Under the pieces are notes generated by a model. It searched no databases. It saw only the letters and a program-made list of their open reading frames with translations, and was not told where the DNA came from. Both the position numbers and the translations under genes were made by a program. From the NCBI GenBank assembly GCA_903893795.1, contig CAITNO010000074.1, positions 1 to 64,000 on the forward strand: a stretch of DNA of 64,000 nt, written 5' to 3'. This DNA is from Candidatus Hydrogenedentota bacterium. GTDB lineage: Bacteria > Hydrogenedentota > Hydrogenedentia > Hydrogenedentales > CAITNO01. Positions 35,635 to 45,060 of this stretch are shown here, piece after piece. Every line of letters begins with the position of its first letter. The first letter of the stretch is position 1.

Positions 35635-37206
35635 ATGCAGTCAAACGGCCCTGTTTCATTATCCGCAAGAGAAAGGCGCTCGCTTGTCCTGATGGCCCTG
35701 GCAGGCAGTTTCCTGGTGCTGCTGTCCACCAACCGCCATGGCGCCATGCTGTCGCCTGATTCCGTCGGCTATCTGGGCATGGCGCGCAACATGGCCGCCG
35801 GTGCGGGATTCCTTTCCTACAATGGCACCCCCGTAACGGTGCAACCCCCTCTCTATCCGGCACTCCTGGCGCTTGTGGGAAAAATGGGCGGGGTGGACCC
35901 CTTTTCCTTCGCGCACCTGTTGAATGCGGCACTCTTTGGGTTGATCGTGTATCTGGGAGGACTGCTCACCCTCAGGCATCTGTCGTCTTTTCCCGCATTC
36001 GCCCTCACGGGGACGCTGGCAACAACCTTTTCCTATCCCCTACTCCAGGTTTCGGTTTGCGCCTGGTCGGAACCGCTCTTCATCTTCTTCATGCTTCTTG
36101 GCTTCCTGTTTGCCCAGTCGTACATGGAGAAGAGAGACGCCGCATCCCTGCTGCTTTTCGCGGTGTCCGTGGCTCTGGCCTCCCTGACGCGCTACATTGG
36201 GATCACGCTGATGGTTTGGGGGATGTTTGTCGTCCTCGTCTCCAATCGCGACCGTCCGTCAAAAGGGGCTGCCCACCTGTTGCTGTACGTGCTTGTGGCG
36301 GCCGGCCCGCTTGGATGGTGGCTGTTCAGGAACTACTCCACCTCGGGAACGGTCTTCGGTCCCCGTCCCTCGGCGGTGTATACGCTGTCCCAATGCCTCA
36401 ACGCCGCCTTCGGTACCCTTGCGAACTGGTATGTTCCGTCCGGAATCACTGGACCGCTGCCGCCCTCCTATGGACATTACGCCGTCTATGTGATTGGGGC
36501 GGCGGCGTGTATTGGCGCTGGGCTTTTCCTCCGGCGCGCGGGTTGGCGGAACGCCGTGGCCAAGGCGCGGACGATCAGCCCCATGGCCTCTTTCGTCGCC
36601 GGGTACGCCGCTTTCCTTGTCCTCACGTCAACGATGGCCACCTATGACCGCATCAATGATCGACTGCTCTCCCCCATCTATGTGCCGTTGACACTGCTCC
36701 TGCTGGTTATGGTAGGGACGCTGGCGCATTCCATCGGGAAACGCTTTTCACGAAAGTCGGTGAATTCTTTTCTGCTGGCCGCCTTCGCGGTTTGGTTGAC
36801 GCACCCGGTCACACTCACGCTGGCCAGGGCCACCGAACTGGTCTGCAAGGGTGGAGGATACAGCGGGAAAGCGTGGCGGGAAAGCGGCACGGTTCAGTAT
36901 CTTCTTCAGCCGGAGACTGCGGAAACAGAGCGGGCGGTGTACACCAACAACATGGAGGCCGCGTACATTCTGGCCCACCTGCCAACCCGAATGAGCCCCG
37001 CCAGGCCGATGGACGCCGACCAGGACCATCCCAACCTCTCCAAACTCAAAGGCCGCTGGCCCTACGAAGGCAGTGCCCGGCTTGTGTGGTTCGATGAGGG
37101 CAGCCGGACCAATCTACTGGCCTTTCGCGATTTGCAGGCCGTCGCGAAAGTCGAACTCGTTGCCCGCCTGAACGATGGTGGTGTCTATTCCGTATCCAGG
37201 AAATGA
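35635..37206 (+). CDS. GT-C fold (GT39/ArnT-like) membrane glycosyltransferase
   Basis: A 523-residue membrane protein with about 10-12 hydrophobic helices. The first extracytoplasmic loop has SPDSVGYLGMARNMAAG followed by VQPPLYPALLAL. This matches the Asp-containing loop and the PPLYP motif of polyprenyl-phosphate-sugar-dependent GT-C enzymes (ArnT, PMT, GT39/GT83 types). It probably moves a sugar from a polyprenyl carrier onto lipid or protein outside the membrane; donor and acceptor are unknown. ATG 35635 is chosen; GTG 35533 would add 34 polar residues. It lies between two of the deacetylase-like paralogues but on the opposite strand. Confidence 0.82.
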   Translation: MQSNGPVSLSARERRSLVLMALAGSFLVLLSTNRHGAMLSPDSVGYLGMARNMAAGAGFLSYNGTPVTVQPPLYPALLALVGKMGGVDPFSFAHLLNAALFGLIVYLGGLLTLRHLSSFPAFALTGTLATTFSYPLLQVSVCAWSEPLFIFFMLLGFLFAQSYMEKRDAASLLLFAVSVALASLTRYIGITLMVWGMFVVLVSNRDRPSKGAAHLLLYVLVAAGPLGWWLFRNYSTSGTVFGPRPSAVYTLSQCLNAAFGTLANWYVPSGITGPLPPSYGHYAVYVIGAAACIGAGLFLRRAGWRNAVAKARTISPMASFVAGYAAFLVLTSTMATYDRINDRLLSPIYVPLTLLLLVMVGTLAHSIGKRFSRKSVNSFLLAAFAVWLTHPVTLTLARATELVCKGGGYSGKAWRESGTVQYLLQPETAETERAVYTNNMEAAYILAHLPTRMSPARPMDADQDHPNLSKLKGRWPYEGSARLVWFDEGSRTNLLAFRDLQAVAKVELVARLNDGGVYSVSRK

Positions 37207-37234
37207 CGCGGTCACGACCGCCGTGCATGGACGC

Positions 37235-38971
37235 TCATTTCCCCCTAGTCCCTGCCCCGGCAGGACTAATGGGAGCGGCCGCCGACAGCGGAACAAAACG
37301 CGCCGTGATTACGCAATACCCCGGCAGCAGCACGTCGGCTTCCTCTTTGCCTTCCTGCCCCGGCGCACCATCCCACGCGGCGATCTTCCATCCCTGGGCC
37401 GGCCGTGCATGCAGGCTCATCATGGTTCCCCTGGGTCGGATGTAATCGCCAGGCTTGGGGTCAACGGTTCCCTCGCCCTCGACGCGCAGGGTGAACAGGA
37501 CATTGTCGCAGGAGCCGGAGCTGTGGATGCGCAGTCCCTGCGCCTCCAGTTTGGGCACCTGCTCGCACACAAAATCGCTGGGCAGGGGATTGCCCTGCAT
37601 GGCCACATCAAGTTCCTGGTTGCCGGATTCCCAAAGCTCCGTTATCGGCTTGATGTCCGCAATGGCGTTGCCGCGCAGATCCGCCTCGCGCATATTCTTG
37701 AACTGCTGCAGGCCGGCGACCGAACGGATGCGGGACTCGCGCCGTCCCCATTCCAGGGTCTTGACTTCCAGCAACTCCTCTTTCGTCAGCGGTCCGTTCC
37801 ACTTGTCCAGCGCCATGCGCACGGCGCATTCGAGCACCGGGTCGGGAATCAGCGCGCGCGGCTCCAGGGGCAGCACACCCGTGCGGCACATATCGGCGTA
37901 TTCGCCGGCCAGGATGAACACGCCGCCGCCCGCGGTCACGCGGTCGAGAATATCGAGAAAGGGGTCCCAGCCCTTCATGAACGGCTCGAGCGGCGGATGC
38001 ACCTGCAGTATGACCATTTTTTGCGCGGGGTCGTGGCTTTTCAGGTAGCAGTCCACGCTGGGCACACCGTCCGAACCCTCTATTTCACCGCCGCCGCGGG
38101 GAATGACAAAAAGCCCCGAATTGCCCCATCCGGAAAACCAGACGTCGATGTCCTGCCCCACGTCGCGCAGCGCGGTGATGGTGGTCTTGTCCCACTTGTT
38201 GAAAGGCGCGCCGAAAGTGCGCATGCGGATGCCAAACACATCATGCACGATCTGCTGGCTCCGCGCGAGATGGGCAAGCTGCTCCTCCAGCGGCGTGCCC
38301 TGAAATTCATAGACCGTGCCGGGCGGCAGGCCGTTTCTGCCCTGGGCCATTTCGGGCGTCATCATGTTCCACACGACCTTGGAGAGCGGGTCGTTGGGCA
38401 GCGTGCGCGCGTGGTCGCAGCCATGATTGAAGAACTCGACCAGTCCGCTGGCCTGCCAGGTGCCCACCCAGCGCCGGAATTCTGCGCCCGCATCGGCCAC
38501 CTGGTCTGCAATGATACCCACGGAGGTCTTGATGCCCCGGTGCACGACCACCTCGTTTATATAGCGCCTCCAGCGCTCCGCGCGGTCTGCCGGCGTGGCG
38601 CAAAAATCGTCCGCCTTCAGCAGCACCAGTTGGCGGTACACCAGCACGGGTGCCGCGGTTTCCGTCCAAACCCTGTCGCCCTCCCGAACAACGAAGTGGA
38701 CAAAGGCACGGCCCGCCCTGTCCGACGGGGTGAACAGGTAGCCGCCGTCGGCCTCGCGCAGCGACCCTGCCGAGGCGGTGCATTCGACCTTGGCGCCTTC
38801 CGGCATGGCGTCGGTCCAGGTCACGTCAATGCGTGCGGTCTCGCCGATGCGCACATAGGGGGGATGCACGGCAATCTGCACGGGCGACGCCGCGCAGAGC
38901 GACGCCGTCAGCAACCCAACGGCCGCCGCCACCAGCGTGACGGCGGGTCGTGGGCTGTACGAACGTGTCAT
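37235..38971 (-). CDS. Deacetylase-like secreted protein lacking a C-terminal anchor (paralogue 3)
   Basis: A 578-residue paralogue of the proteins at 31122 and 33239. It has a signal peptide, the beta domain, LKADDF, NHGCDHA, FGAPFNKWD and PRGGGEIEGS motifs, a leucine-rich stretch (MREADLRGNAI) and the InlB-type repeat (WKIAAWDGAPG). Unlike its relatives it stops soon after that repeat (PISPAGAGTRGK), with no linker, Cys motif or TM helix. It should therefore be released rather than anchored. Its ATG lies 7 bases after the stop of the GH2-GalM gene, so the GH127, GH2-GalM and deacetylase-like genes probably form one operon. Confidence 0.8.
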   Translation of the reverse strand: MTRSYSPRPAVTLVAAAVGLLTASLCAASPVQIAVHPPYVRIGETARIDVTWTDAMPEGAKVECTASAGSLREADGGYLFTPSDRAGRAFVHFVVREGDRVWTETAAPVLVYRQLVLLKADDFCATPADRAERWRRYINEVVVHRGIKTSVGIIADQVADAGAEFRRWVGTWQASGLVEFFNHGCDHARTLPNDPLSKVVWNMMTPEMAQGRNGLPPGTVYEFQGTPLEEQLAHLARSQQIVHDVFGIRMRTFGAPFNKWDKTTITALRDVGQDIDVWFSGWGNSGLFVIPRGGGEIEGSDGVPSVDCYLKSHDPAQKMVILQVHPPLEPFMKGWDPFLDILDRVTAGGGVFILAGEYADMCRTGVLPLEPRALIPDPVLECAVRMALDKWNGPLTKEELLEVKTLEWGRRESRIRSVAGLQQFKNMREADLRGNAIADIKPITELWESGNQELDVAMQGNPLPSDFVCEQVPKLEAQGLRIHSSGSCDNVLFTLRVEGEGTVDPKPGDYIRPRGTMMSLHARPAQGWKIAAWDGAPGQEGKEEADVLLPGYCVITARFVPLSAAAPISPAGAGTRGK

Positions 38972-38978
38972 GCGCGTC

Positions 38979-41900
38979 TCAGTCTGTTGAGAAGCGATAA
39001 ATGGTCTTCTGTGCATAGGTTTCGCCGGGGCGCAGGATGCCGGTGGGCCAACCCTCTTTGCCCTGCTTGTTGGCCGAATCGGGGAAATGCTGGGTTTCCA
39101 GGCAGAAACCGTTGCGGTAGTTGTACACCGCGCCGCTCTTGCCCACGTTGGTGCCGTCCAGGAAATTGCCGCAGTAGAACTGCATCCCCGGCTGGGTGGT
39201 CCAGACCTCCATGACGCGTCCGCTCTCCGCCTCATGCACCTTTGCGGCCAGTGTAAGCTCGCCGGGCTTGGCCTTGTCGAGCACCCAGTTGTGGTCGTAT
39301 CCCAGGCCGAACTTGATCTGTTCGTCGTCCGCGTCGTTCACCCGCGCGCCGATGGTTTCGGGCTTGGTGAAGTCCATCGGGGTGCCCGCCACCGGCCGTA
39401 GTTCGCCCGTCGGGATGAGCGTTTCGTCCACGGGGGTGAACCGCGACGCGTTGATCATGATCTCGTGCCCCAGTATGTCACCGGCATCGTGACCGCGCAG
39501 GTTGAAATAGGCGTGGTTGGTGAGGTTGATCGGCGTCGCCTTGTCCGTTGTCGCCTTGTAGTCCAGTTCAAACTCGTTGTTGTTGGTCAGCCAGTAGGTC
39601 ACTTCGGCGTTCAGATTGCCGGGGTACCCCTCCTCGCCGTCGGGGCTGCGGCGGGAAAAGCGCACGCCCACGGCGTCGCCGCGGCGCACCGCCTCGGCGT
39701 CCCACAGCACCTTGTCGAAACCCTTGAGGCCGCCGTGCAGGTGGTTGAGGTCGTTGTTCACGGCCAGCGTGTATTCTTTCCCGTCCAGGTTGAACTTGCC
39801 CCGGGCGATCCGGTTGCCGACACGCCCGACGAGCGCTCCGAAGTAAGGCGTTTTCTCGATATAGGCGGGAAGCGAATCATATCCCAGGGTGATATCGGCC
39901 AGTTGTCCGTCCTTGCCCGGCACCCAAAGCTCGGTCACGATGCAGCCGTAGTCGGTGACGGACATCTTCATGCCTTGGGTGTTAATCAGGGTGTAAAGGG
40001 TGGCCGTTCGGCCGTCGGGCAGTTTTCCAAAAGCCTTCTTTTTCACGGTCATCTCCTTGCGCGGTTCAGGCGTGGCATTTTCAGCGGTCAGCAGCGACAT
40101 GTCGATGTATTGTCCACCCGATTCCTGGTGGCAGTGGACGGCGATGACATTGTCGCCCTCCTTGAGCAGTTGCCGCGCCTTTTCGGTCACGTCAAACGCC
40201 TGGTACGTGTCGTTCCAGTCCCCGGCGGCCCAAAGTTCCTCGCCGTTCAGAAAGACTTCGGCGCCGTTGTCGTGGTGGATAATCAGTTCGGCGCGGTCAA
40301 AGGCGGCCGTCTCACAGGTGAAGGACTGGCGCAGCCAAATGTCCGAATCGCGCCACACCGTGCGCGTCCGCCGTTCCCATCCCTCTTTGCGGCCGAAACC
40401 ACCCTTCCCCTCTTTCCAGTGCCCGTCGTCAAAATCGGGCTGCTGCCAACCCTCGCCCGGATTCTCCTTGACATGCTTCCAGGGCTTTGCTGCCTCGCCG
40501 TCGGGGTTGGCGCCCACCAGCACCCTCCAGTTGATCTCGGCGAATCCGCCGCCCAGCGGCGGCGTCAATTCATAGGCCGCGGCGCGGGCGTTGGCCGCGC
40601 GGATGCGCGCCGTGTCAAATTTGGGCTTGCGGTCGAAGGTGTAGATGCCGTTCTGTTCCTGTTCCACGTTGGTCAGTTGCGTGTAGCAGAAGCCGAACAT
40701 GTACCGGTTGTCCAGCAGCGCGTCGGTCAGCCCTTTGTACCGCTCATAATACTCGTCCAGCGTCTTCGGGCTGTTGCCGTAACCCCAACCCTTCGCGTCT
40801 TCGGTCCAGCCGATGCCGCCGTATTCACTCACGAAGAACGGCACGGGCTTGGACGCGCCGCCGGTGTAGCGCTCGGGCAGCAGCGTGTCGCCGCACTGCG
40901 AATCCCAGCGCGCCTTGAGTGATGCCGGGTTTTGGTCATAATCGTGCGCGTCCAGCACGTCCGGGTCGGGGTGGCCGTGGTGGTAGCCGCTCGACTCGAT
41001 CACCGGCCGTGTCGGGTCAATCGCGTGGGTCAGGTCCACGATGACATTCTGAAGTCTCTCGGCCTCGGGTGGCGTCTCGTTGAAGGGGCACCAACCGATG
41101 ATGGCCGGGTGGCTGTAGTCGCGCTCCAGGATTTCGCGCCACTCGTTCACCACGGGCAGTTCGCAGGCCGGGTTCTTGTAATCCAGCCCCCAGTTGGGGA
41201 ACTCGCCCCATACCAGGTAGCCCAGCTTGTCGGCCCAGTACAGGAAGCGCGGCTCAAACACCTTCTGGTGCAGGCGTGCGCCGTTGAATCCCGCTTCCAT
41301 GGACAGTTCAATGTCGTGCTTGAGGGCCTCGTCGTTGGGTGCCGTCCACACGCCGTCGGGATAGAAGCCCTGGTCCAGCACGGTCCGCTGAAACACGGGC
41401 TGCTTGTTGATCAGCAGTGCCCGGCCCTCGATGGTGACCGTGCGCATGCCGAAATAGCTGTCCAGCCCGTCCACCGCCGCGCCGTCGGCCGCGGACAGGG
41501 TGAGGCGCAAATCGTAAAGCTGGGGCGATCCGGGATGCCACAGCCGCATTTCCGACAGGGGAAGCTCGAGCACCGCATTGCCCCCGGCCACGGCCGTTTC
41601 GGCCTTGCCCACGTCGCGGCCGTCGATCTTGGCCACGGCCCGCAGCATCATGCCGGACGAAAAGCCCTCCACATGCACCCAAAGCCGCGCGCGGGCGCGG
41701 TCCGGGTCGGGCGTCACGCGGAAGTTTTCAATGTAGGAAGTGCCCACGGCCTCGAGCCATACGGTCTGCCAGATGCCCGTGGTGCGCGTGTACATGCAGC
41801 CGAAGCTTTCGTTCTTGGGCGACTGCTTGCCCCCGGCCTGCACACCCGAACGCACATCGTCAAAGGCATGAATGACCACGGTGTTTTCGCCGGACTTGAG

Positions 41901-42335
41901 CAGGGGTGTGATGTCGAAGGCGAAGGCCGCGCTGCCGCCGGTGTGCGTGCCGGCCGCCTTGCCGTTCACCCATGCCGTGGTTTTCCAGTCGCAGGCGCCC
42001 ACATGCAGCATCACACGCTTGCCCGACCAGCCGCCCGGCACGTCCACGCTGCGGCGGTACCAGACGTTGCGCACAAAACCCTTGCGCGCCAGGCCGGACA
42101 GCTCGCTCTCACGGCAGAAGGGCACGATGATCTTGTCCGGATATTCCGCGTCAGGGGCCAGTAAGGACGCATCGTTGTCATCCGTCTCGGCGAATTCCCA
42201 TTCCCCGTTCAGGTTCATCCACTGGGCGCGCACCATGTCCGGCCGGGGATGTTCGGGCCGGGGAATATCCACCGCACCGGCCATGCCGGACGTCAACAGG
42301 GTCGCACACACGCACGCCGCAAAATACCGTGCCAT
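38979..42335 (-). CDS. Exported GH2 glycosidase fused to aldose 1-epimerase (GalM)
   Basis: A 1118-residue fusion. After a signal peptide (ends MAGAVDIP) there is a GH2 architecture: sugar-binding, Ig-like and TIM-barrel domains to about residue 600. The acid/base Glu is in GWCPFNETP and the nucleophile Glu in FFVSEYGGIG. A beta-sandwich linker (residues about 620-760) precedes GalM (about 775-1118), which has NHAYFNL, HLHGGLKGFDK and the catalytic Glu in CLETQHFPDS. Cleavage and mutarotation of the freed sugar are thus in one chain. The sugar is not certain. The ATG at 42335 is favoured by GGAG upstream; ATG 42350 is possible. Confidence 0.9.
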   Translation of the reverse strand: MARYFAACVCATLLTSGMAGAVDIPRPEHPRPDMVRAQWMNLNGEWEFAETDDNDASLLAPDAEYPDKIIVPFCRESELSGLARKGFVRNVWYRRSVDVPGGWSGKRVMLHVGACDWKTTAWVNGKAAGTHTGGSAAFAFDITPLLKSGENTVVIHAFDDVRSGVQAGGKQSPKNESFGCMYTRTTGIWQTVWLEAVGTSYIENFRVTPDPDRARARLWVHVEGFSSGMMLRAVAKIDGRDVGKAETAVAGGNAVLELPLSEMRLWHPGSPQLYDLRLTLSAADGAAVDGLDSYFGMRTVTIEGRALLINKQPVFQRTVLDQGFYPDGVWTAPNDEALKHDIELSMEAGFNGARLHQKVFEPRFLYWADKLGYLVWGEFPNWGLDYKNPACELPVVNEWREILERDYSHPAIIGWCPFNETPPEAERLQNVIVDLTHAIDPTRPVIESSGYHHGHPDPDVLDAHDYDQNPASLKARWDSQCGDTLLPERYTGGASKPVPFFVSEYGGIGWTEDAKGWGYGNSPKTLDEYYERYKGLTDALLDNRYMFGFCYTQLTNVEQEQNGIYTFDRKPKFDTARIRAANARAAAYELTPPLGGGFAEINWRVLVGANPDGEAAKPWKHVKENPGEGWQQPDFDDGHWKEGKGGFGRKEGWERRTRTVWRDSDIWLRQSFTCETAAFDRAELIIHHDNGAEVFLNGEELWAAGDWNDTYQAFDVTEKARQLLKEGDNVIAVHCHQESGGQYIDMSLLTAENATPEPRKEMTVKKKAFGKLPDGRTATLYTLINTQGMKMSVTDYGCIVTELWVPGKDGQLADITLGYDSLPAYIEKTPYFGALVGRVGNRIARGKFNLDGKEYTLAVNNDLNHLHGGLKGFDKVLWDAEAVRRGDAVGVRFSRRSPDGEEGYPGNLNAEVTYWLTNNNEFELDYKATTDKATPINLTNHAYFNLRGHDAGDILGHEIMINASRFTPVDETLIPTGELRPVAGTPMDFTKPETIGARVNDADDEQIKFGLGYDHNWVLDKAKPGELTLAAKVHEAESGRVMEVWTTQPGMQFYCGNFLDGTNVGKSGAVYNYRNGFCLETQHFPDSANKQGKEGWPTGILRPGETYAQKTIYRFSTD

Positions 42336-42378
42336 AGATCTGTTCTCCATTGTTCGGGGTTCAGCAATTTCACGAGTC

Positions 42379-42492
42379 GTGGACGGCGTGGACATGGCGG
42401 ACTTTGTGGACGCAGTGGACGAAAACGGAACAGACGCGCTGTGTCCTGTTGTCCGCCTCGTCCACAGAGTCCACCCGGTCCACAACGTCCAC
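42379..42492. repeat. GTGGAC/GTCCAC inverted repeat array
   Basis: Four GTGGAC hexamers at 8-18 base steps on the left face several GTCCAC hexamers on the right, allowing a long imperfect stem. It lies between the GH127 and GH2-GalM genes. An apparent N-terminal extension of the GH2 frame (WTLWTGWTLWT) comes from this repeat and is not protein-like. Confidence 0.7.
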
Positions 42493-42506
42493 AGGTGATG
42501 AGCCAC

Positions 42507-44927
42507 TTATTCTACTTCTTTCAGCTTCCACTCCAGTATGCCGCCGGAGAATCCCTCCTGCAGACGCACCTGAAGACGCAGGGCGGAGGTTTTCACAGGT
42601 TTGAAGGAAACGTCACTCCAATGGTCTTTGTTGACCGCATATTCGCCGTCTGCGTCCACTTTTCGCCAGTTTTCGCCTTCTTTGCGGAGGACCTGCCACT
42701 TTGCGGGGACGCGGCATCCGCCGTTGGGCCCGTCGTCATACCAGTAGACACTGCAACCCGACACGGTGGTTTCACCGGGGAAGTCGTATTGCACCCATTC
42801 CGTGCTGCCCTTCTTGTCCCACCAGGTGAAACGCGGAATGGACTGGTCACGGGAGTCTTTCGGTTCGCGACCGTCGGAAAGGGCCGCAACGGTGTCGGCC
42901 TGGAAGGTGTGGGAGGCCGTGGCGGTGCTCTTGGACATAAGGGTCACCGGCGGCGCGGGCTGGGCCTTGTCGGCCGTGGAGGCCATCCACACCGCCATGT
43001 CGCCGGTGCCTCGGTGTCCCCAGGCGTAATTGGGAATGGCCACCATCGGCCACTCCACATCGTTTACCGCATTATTCTCGCCGCGTTGCAGTGCGCGGGC
43101 CATGCCCGTGATCACCTGCACACCGTGGAGCAGGTCGGCGCGGAATTCGGTTGCCAATGGGGCGTTGTCGGGCAGATAGAGGCTGAGCGCGTGGCCGCCG
43201 TTGTCGATGCCCTCGGTGCAGAAGACAATCGGGCCGCGCTCCAACGCCACCCGGCCGCGGTCATCCTCGACCGCTTCGTGGGCCAGCACGCGCCGGACCG
43301 GCATGTCGAGTGTCAGTTCCACCTTGTCGCCCGCCTTCCACGCGCGGTGGATAACCGCATAGCCCTTTTCAATTTGCAGGGCGAGTGGTTTGCCATTGAT
43401 GGACAGTTGGGGACTGGCGGCATTGGCGTCCATGTAGCGGTAGAGGTCGGACGGCACGGGCCTGCCCTGCGCCCAACCGGGGATGCGCAGACACAGGCCG
43501 AAGGTCCCGGCCTTGTCCGGCGTTACCGTCAACGCCACGGTCCCGTCCCAGGGATAATTCGTCTCCTGCCCAATCTTCACCGTGCCGAAGGGGGCTTCCA
43601 CCTCAGCCTCGCCGCCCATGTAGAGGCTCACGTAAATTCGGTCTTTCTCCACGGCATAGGCCGCGCCGGGCAGTGAAGGGACAAAGCGCACATCGTTGGT
43701 GGGACAGCAGGAGCAGCCGAACCAGGGCGAGCGCTTGTAGGAGCCCTCAACAATGAGCGGATTGGGATAGAAAAAGGTGTCGCCTTCCATGGACAGGCCG
43801 GAGAGGAAGCCGTTGTAGATAATCCGCTCGAACACGTCCATGTACTTGCCGTCGCCGTGGAGCAGGAACATGCGCTGGTTCCACAGCGCGTTGGCGATGG
43901 CGGCGCAGGTCTCACAGTAGGCCGTTTTATTCGGCAGTTCGTAGTTTGCGCCAAAAGCCTCGCCCTCTTGTTTCGCCCCTACACCGCCGGTGAGGTACAT
44001 CTTCTTCGAGACCATGTTCTCCCAAAGCCGGTCAATGGCGTCGATGTATTCGGGCTTTCCCGTGAGCGCCGCCACGTCGGCCACGCCGGAATAGAAATAG
44101 CCGGCGCGCACGGCATGGCCCACGACCTCGTCCATCTGGAGAATGGGCTTCTCGTCGGAACAATAGGGACCCCAGACCTCGCGGTGTTCTTTGTTGCCGT
44201 GCTGGTCCACGAAGAACTTCGCGAGGTTCAGGTATTTGGCGTCGCCGGTGGCGCGATAGAGTTTGGCCAGCGCCAGTTCGATTTCCGGATGGCCGCAGAT
44301 GCCATATTTCTTGCCCTCGCCGAAGCTGCGATCCAGCAGGTCGCCGCATTTGATGGCCACCTCAAGGAACGTCCGCCGTCCCGTCGCCTGGTAATGCGCC
44401 ACGGCGGCCTCGATCATGTGACCCATGCAGTACATCTCGTGGCAGTCTTTGAGGTTGGCCCAACGGAAGTCGCCGCAGTTGGCCGGATGTTCCGGATCAA
44501 TCGTCCGCGCCGTGTAGAGGTACCCGTCCGGTTCCTGCGCCTCTGCGAAGAGCGTCACCAGGTTTTCCAGGTACTTGTCCAGCGCCGGGTCGGGCTGAAT
44601 CGCCAGCGTGTAGGCCGCGCCCTCGCAGACCTTATATACGTCCGAATCGTCGAAGAAGATGCCCTTGTGCTTGCCCGGCTTGAGCTTGGCCGCCTTTTCG
44701 AAGTTTTCGATGCGGCCCGTCTCCTCGCACTTGCGCCAGTTGGCGGGCAGGGTGGACGTCCGGTTCGTCTCCAAACGCACCCCCCAGAATCCGCCGTTCA
44801 CCTTCACCTTGTTGAACTTCACCGGCGTGATGGGATAGTCCTGCGGGGGAGCCCCCTGCGCCATTGCGGTCGCGCCCGAAAGAACCGGAATCAGTGCCAT
44901 GCCCAGTATGATCCTCCAAAAAACCAT
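42507..44927 (-). CDS. GH127-family (DUF1680) beta-L-arabinofuranosidase-like enzyme
   Basis: An 806-residue exported enzyme. A signal peptide ends near AMAQGAP (residue about 25). The alpha/alpha barrel carries the GH127 zinc/nucleophile set: Glu and Cys in AYCETCAAIAN, and the adjacent Cys pair in FGCSCCPTN. In the characterised family a Cys of this cluster is the nucleophile and the others bind zinc. The C-terminus adds a discoidin-like beta domain (residues about 680-806). It should release L-arabinofuranose or a related sugar from plant-type glycans. ATG 44927 follows GGAGGGC. It heads a likely three-gene operon with GH2-GalM and a deacetylase-like protein. Confidence 0.92.
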   Translation of the reverse strand: MVFWRIILGMALIPVLSGATAMAQGAPPQDYPITPVKFNKVKVNGGFWGVRLETNRTSTLPANWRKCEETGRIENFEKAAKLKPGKHKGIFFDDSDVYKVCEGAAYTLAIQPDPALDKYLENLVTLFAEAQEPDGYLYTARTIDPEHPANCGDFRWANLKDCHEMYCMGHMIEAAVAHYQATGRRTFLEVAIKCGDLLDRSFGEGKKYGICGHPEIELALAKLYRATGDAKYLNLAKFFVDQHGNKEHREVWGPYCSDEKPILQMDEVVGHAVRAGYFYSGVADVAALTGKPEYIDAIDRLWENMVSKKMYLTGGVGAKQEGEAFGANYELPNKTAYCETCAAIANALWNQRMFLLHGDGKYMDVFERIIYNGFLSGLSMEGDTFFYPNPLIVEGSYKRSPWFGCSCCPTNDVRFVPSLPGAAYAVEKDRIYVSLYMGGEAEVEAPFGTVKIGQETNYPWDGTVALTVTPDKAGTFGLCLRIPGWAQGRPVPSDLYRYMDANAASPQLSINGKPLALQIEKGYAVIHRAWKAGDKVELTLDMPVRRVLAHEAVEDDRGRVALERGPIVFCTEGIDNGGHALSLYLPDNAPLATEFRADLLHGVQVITGMARALQRGENNAVNDVEWPMVAIPNYAWGHRGTGDMAVWMASTADKAQPAPPVTLMSKSTATASHTFQADTVAALSDGREPKDSRDQSIPRFTWWDKKGSTEWVQYDFPGETTVSGCSVYWYDDGPNGGCRVPAKWQVLRKEGENWRKVDADGEYAVNKDHWSDVSFKPVKTSALRLQVRLQEGFSGGILEWKLKEVE

Positions 44928-45060
44928 CACTGCGCCCTCCGTTGGGGGTTGGAATCACGGGCCCGGCGGAAGCGCCAGACCGGAACCTGACAATATACCG
45001 GGAATGGAGGGCAGGGGCAAACCGATAATTGAATTGCTGAAATTCCGTATGCGGGCGGCA

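Noticed and set aside
37175..39214. 679-residue plus-strand open frame
   Set aside because: It is opposite the third deacetylase-like paralogue; similar frames oppose paralogues 1 and 2, which shows it is a composition effect.
42336..42506. N-terminal extension of the GH2-GalM protein
   Set aside because: The extension translates the GTGGAC repeat (WTLWTGWTLWT) and lacks a ribosome site; the signal peptide starts at 42335.
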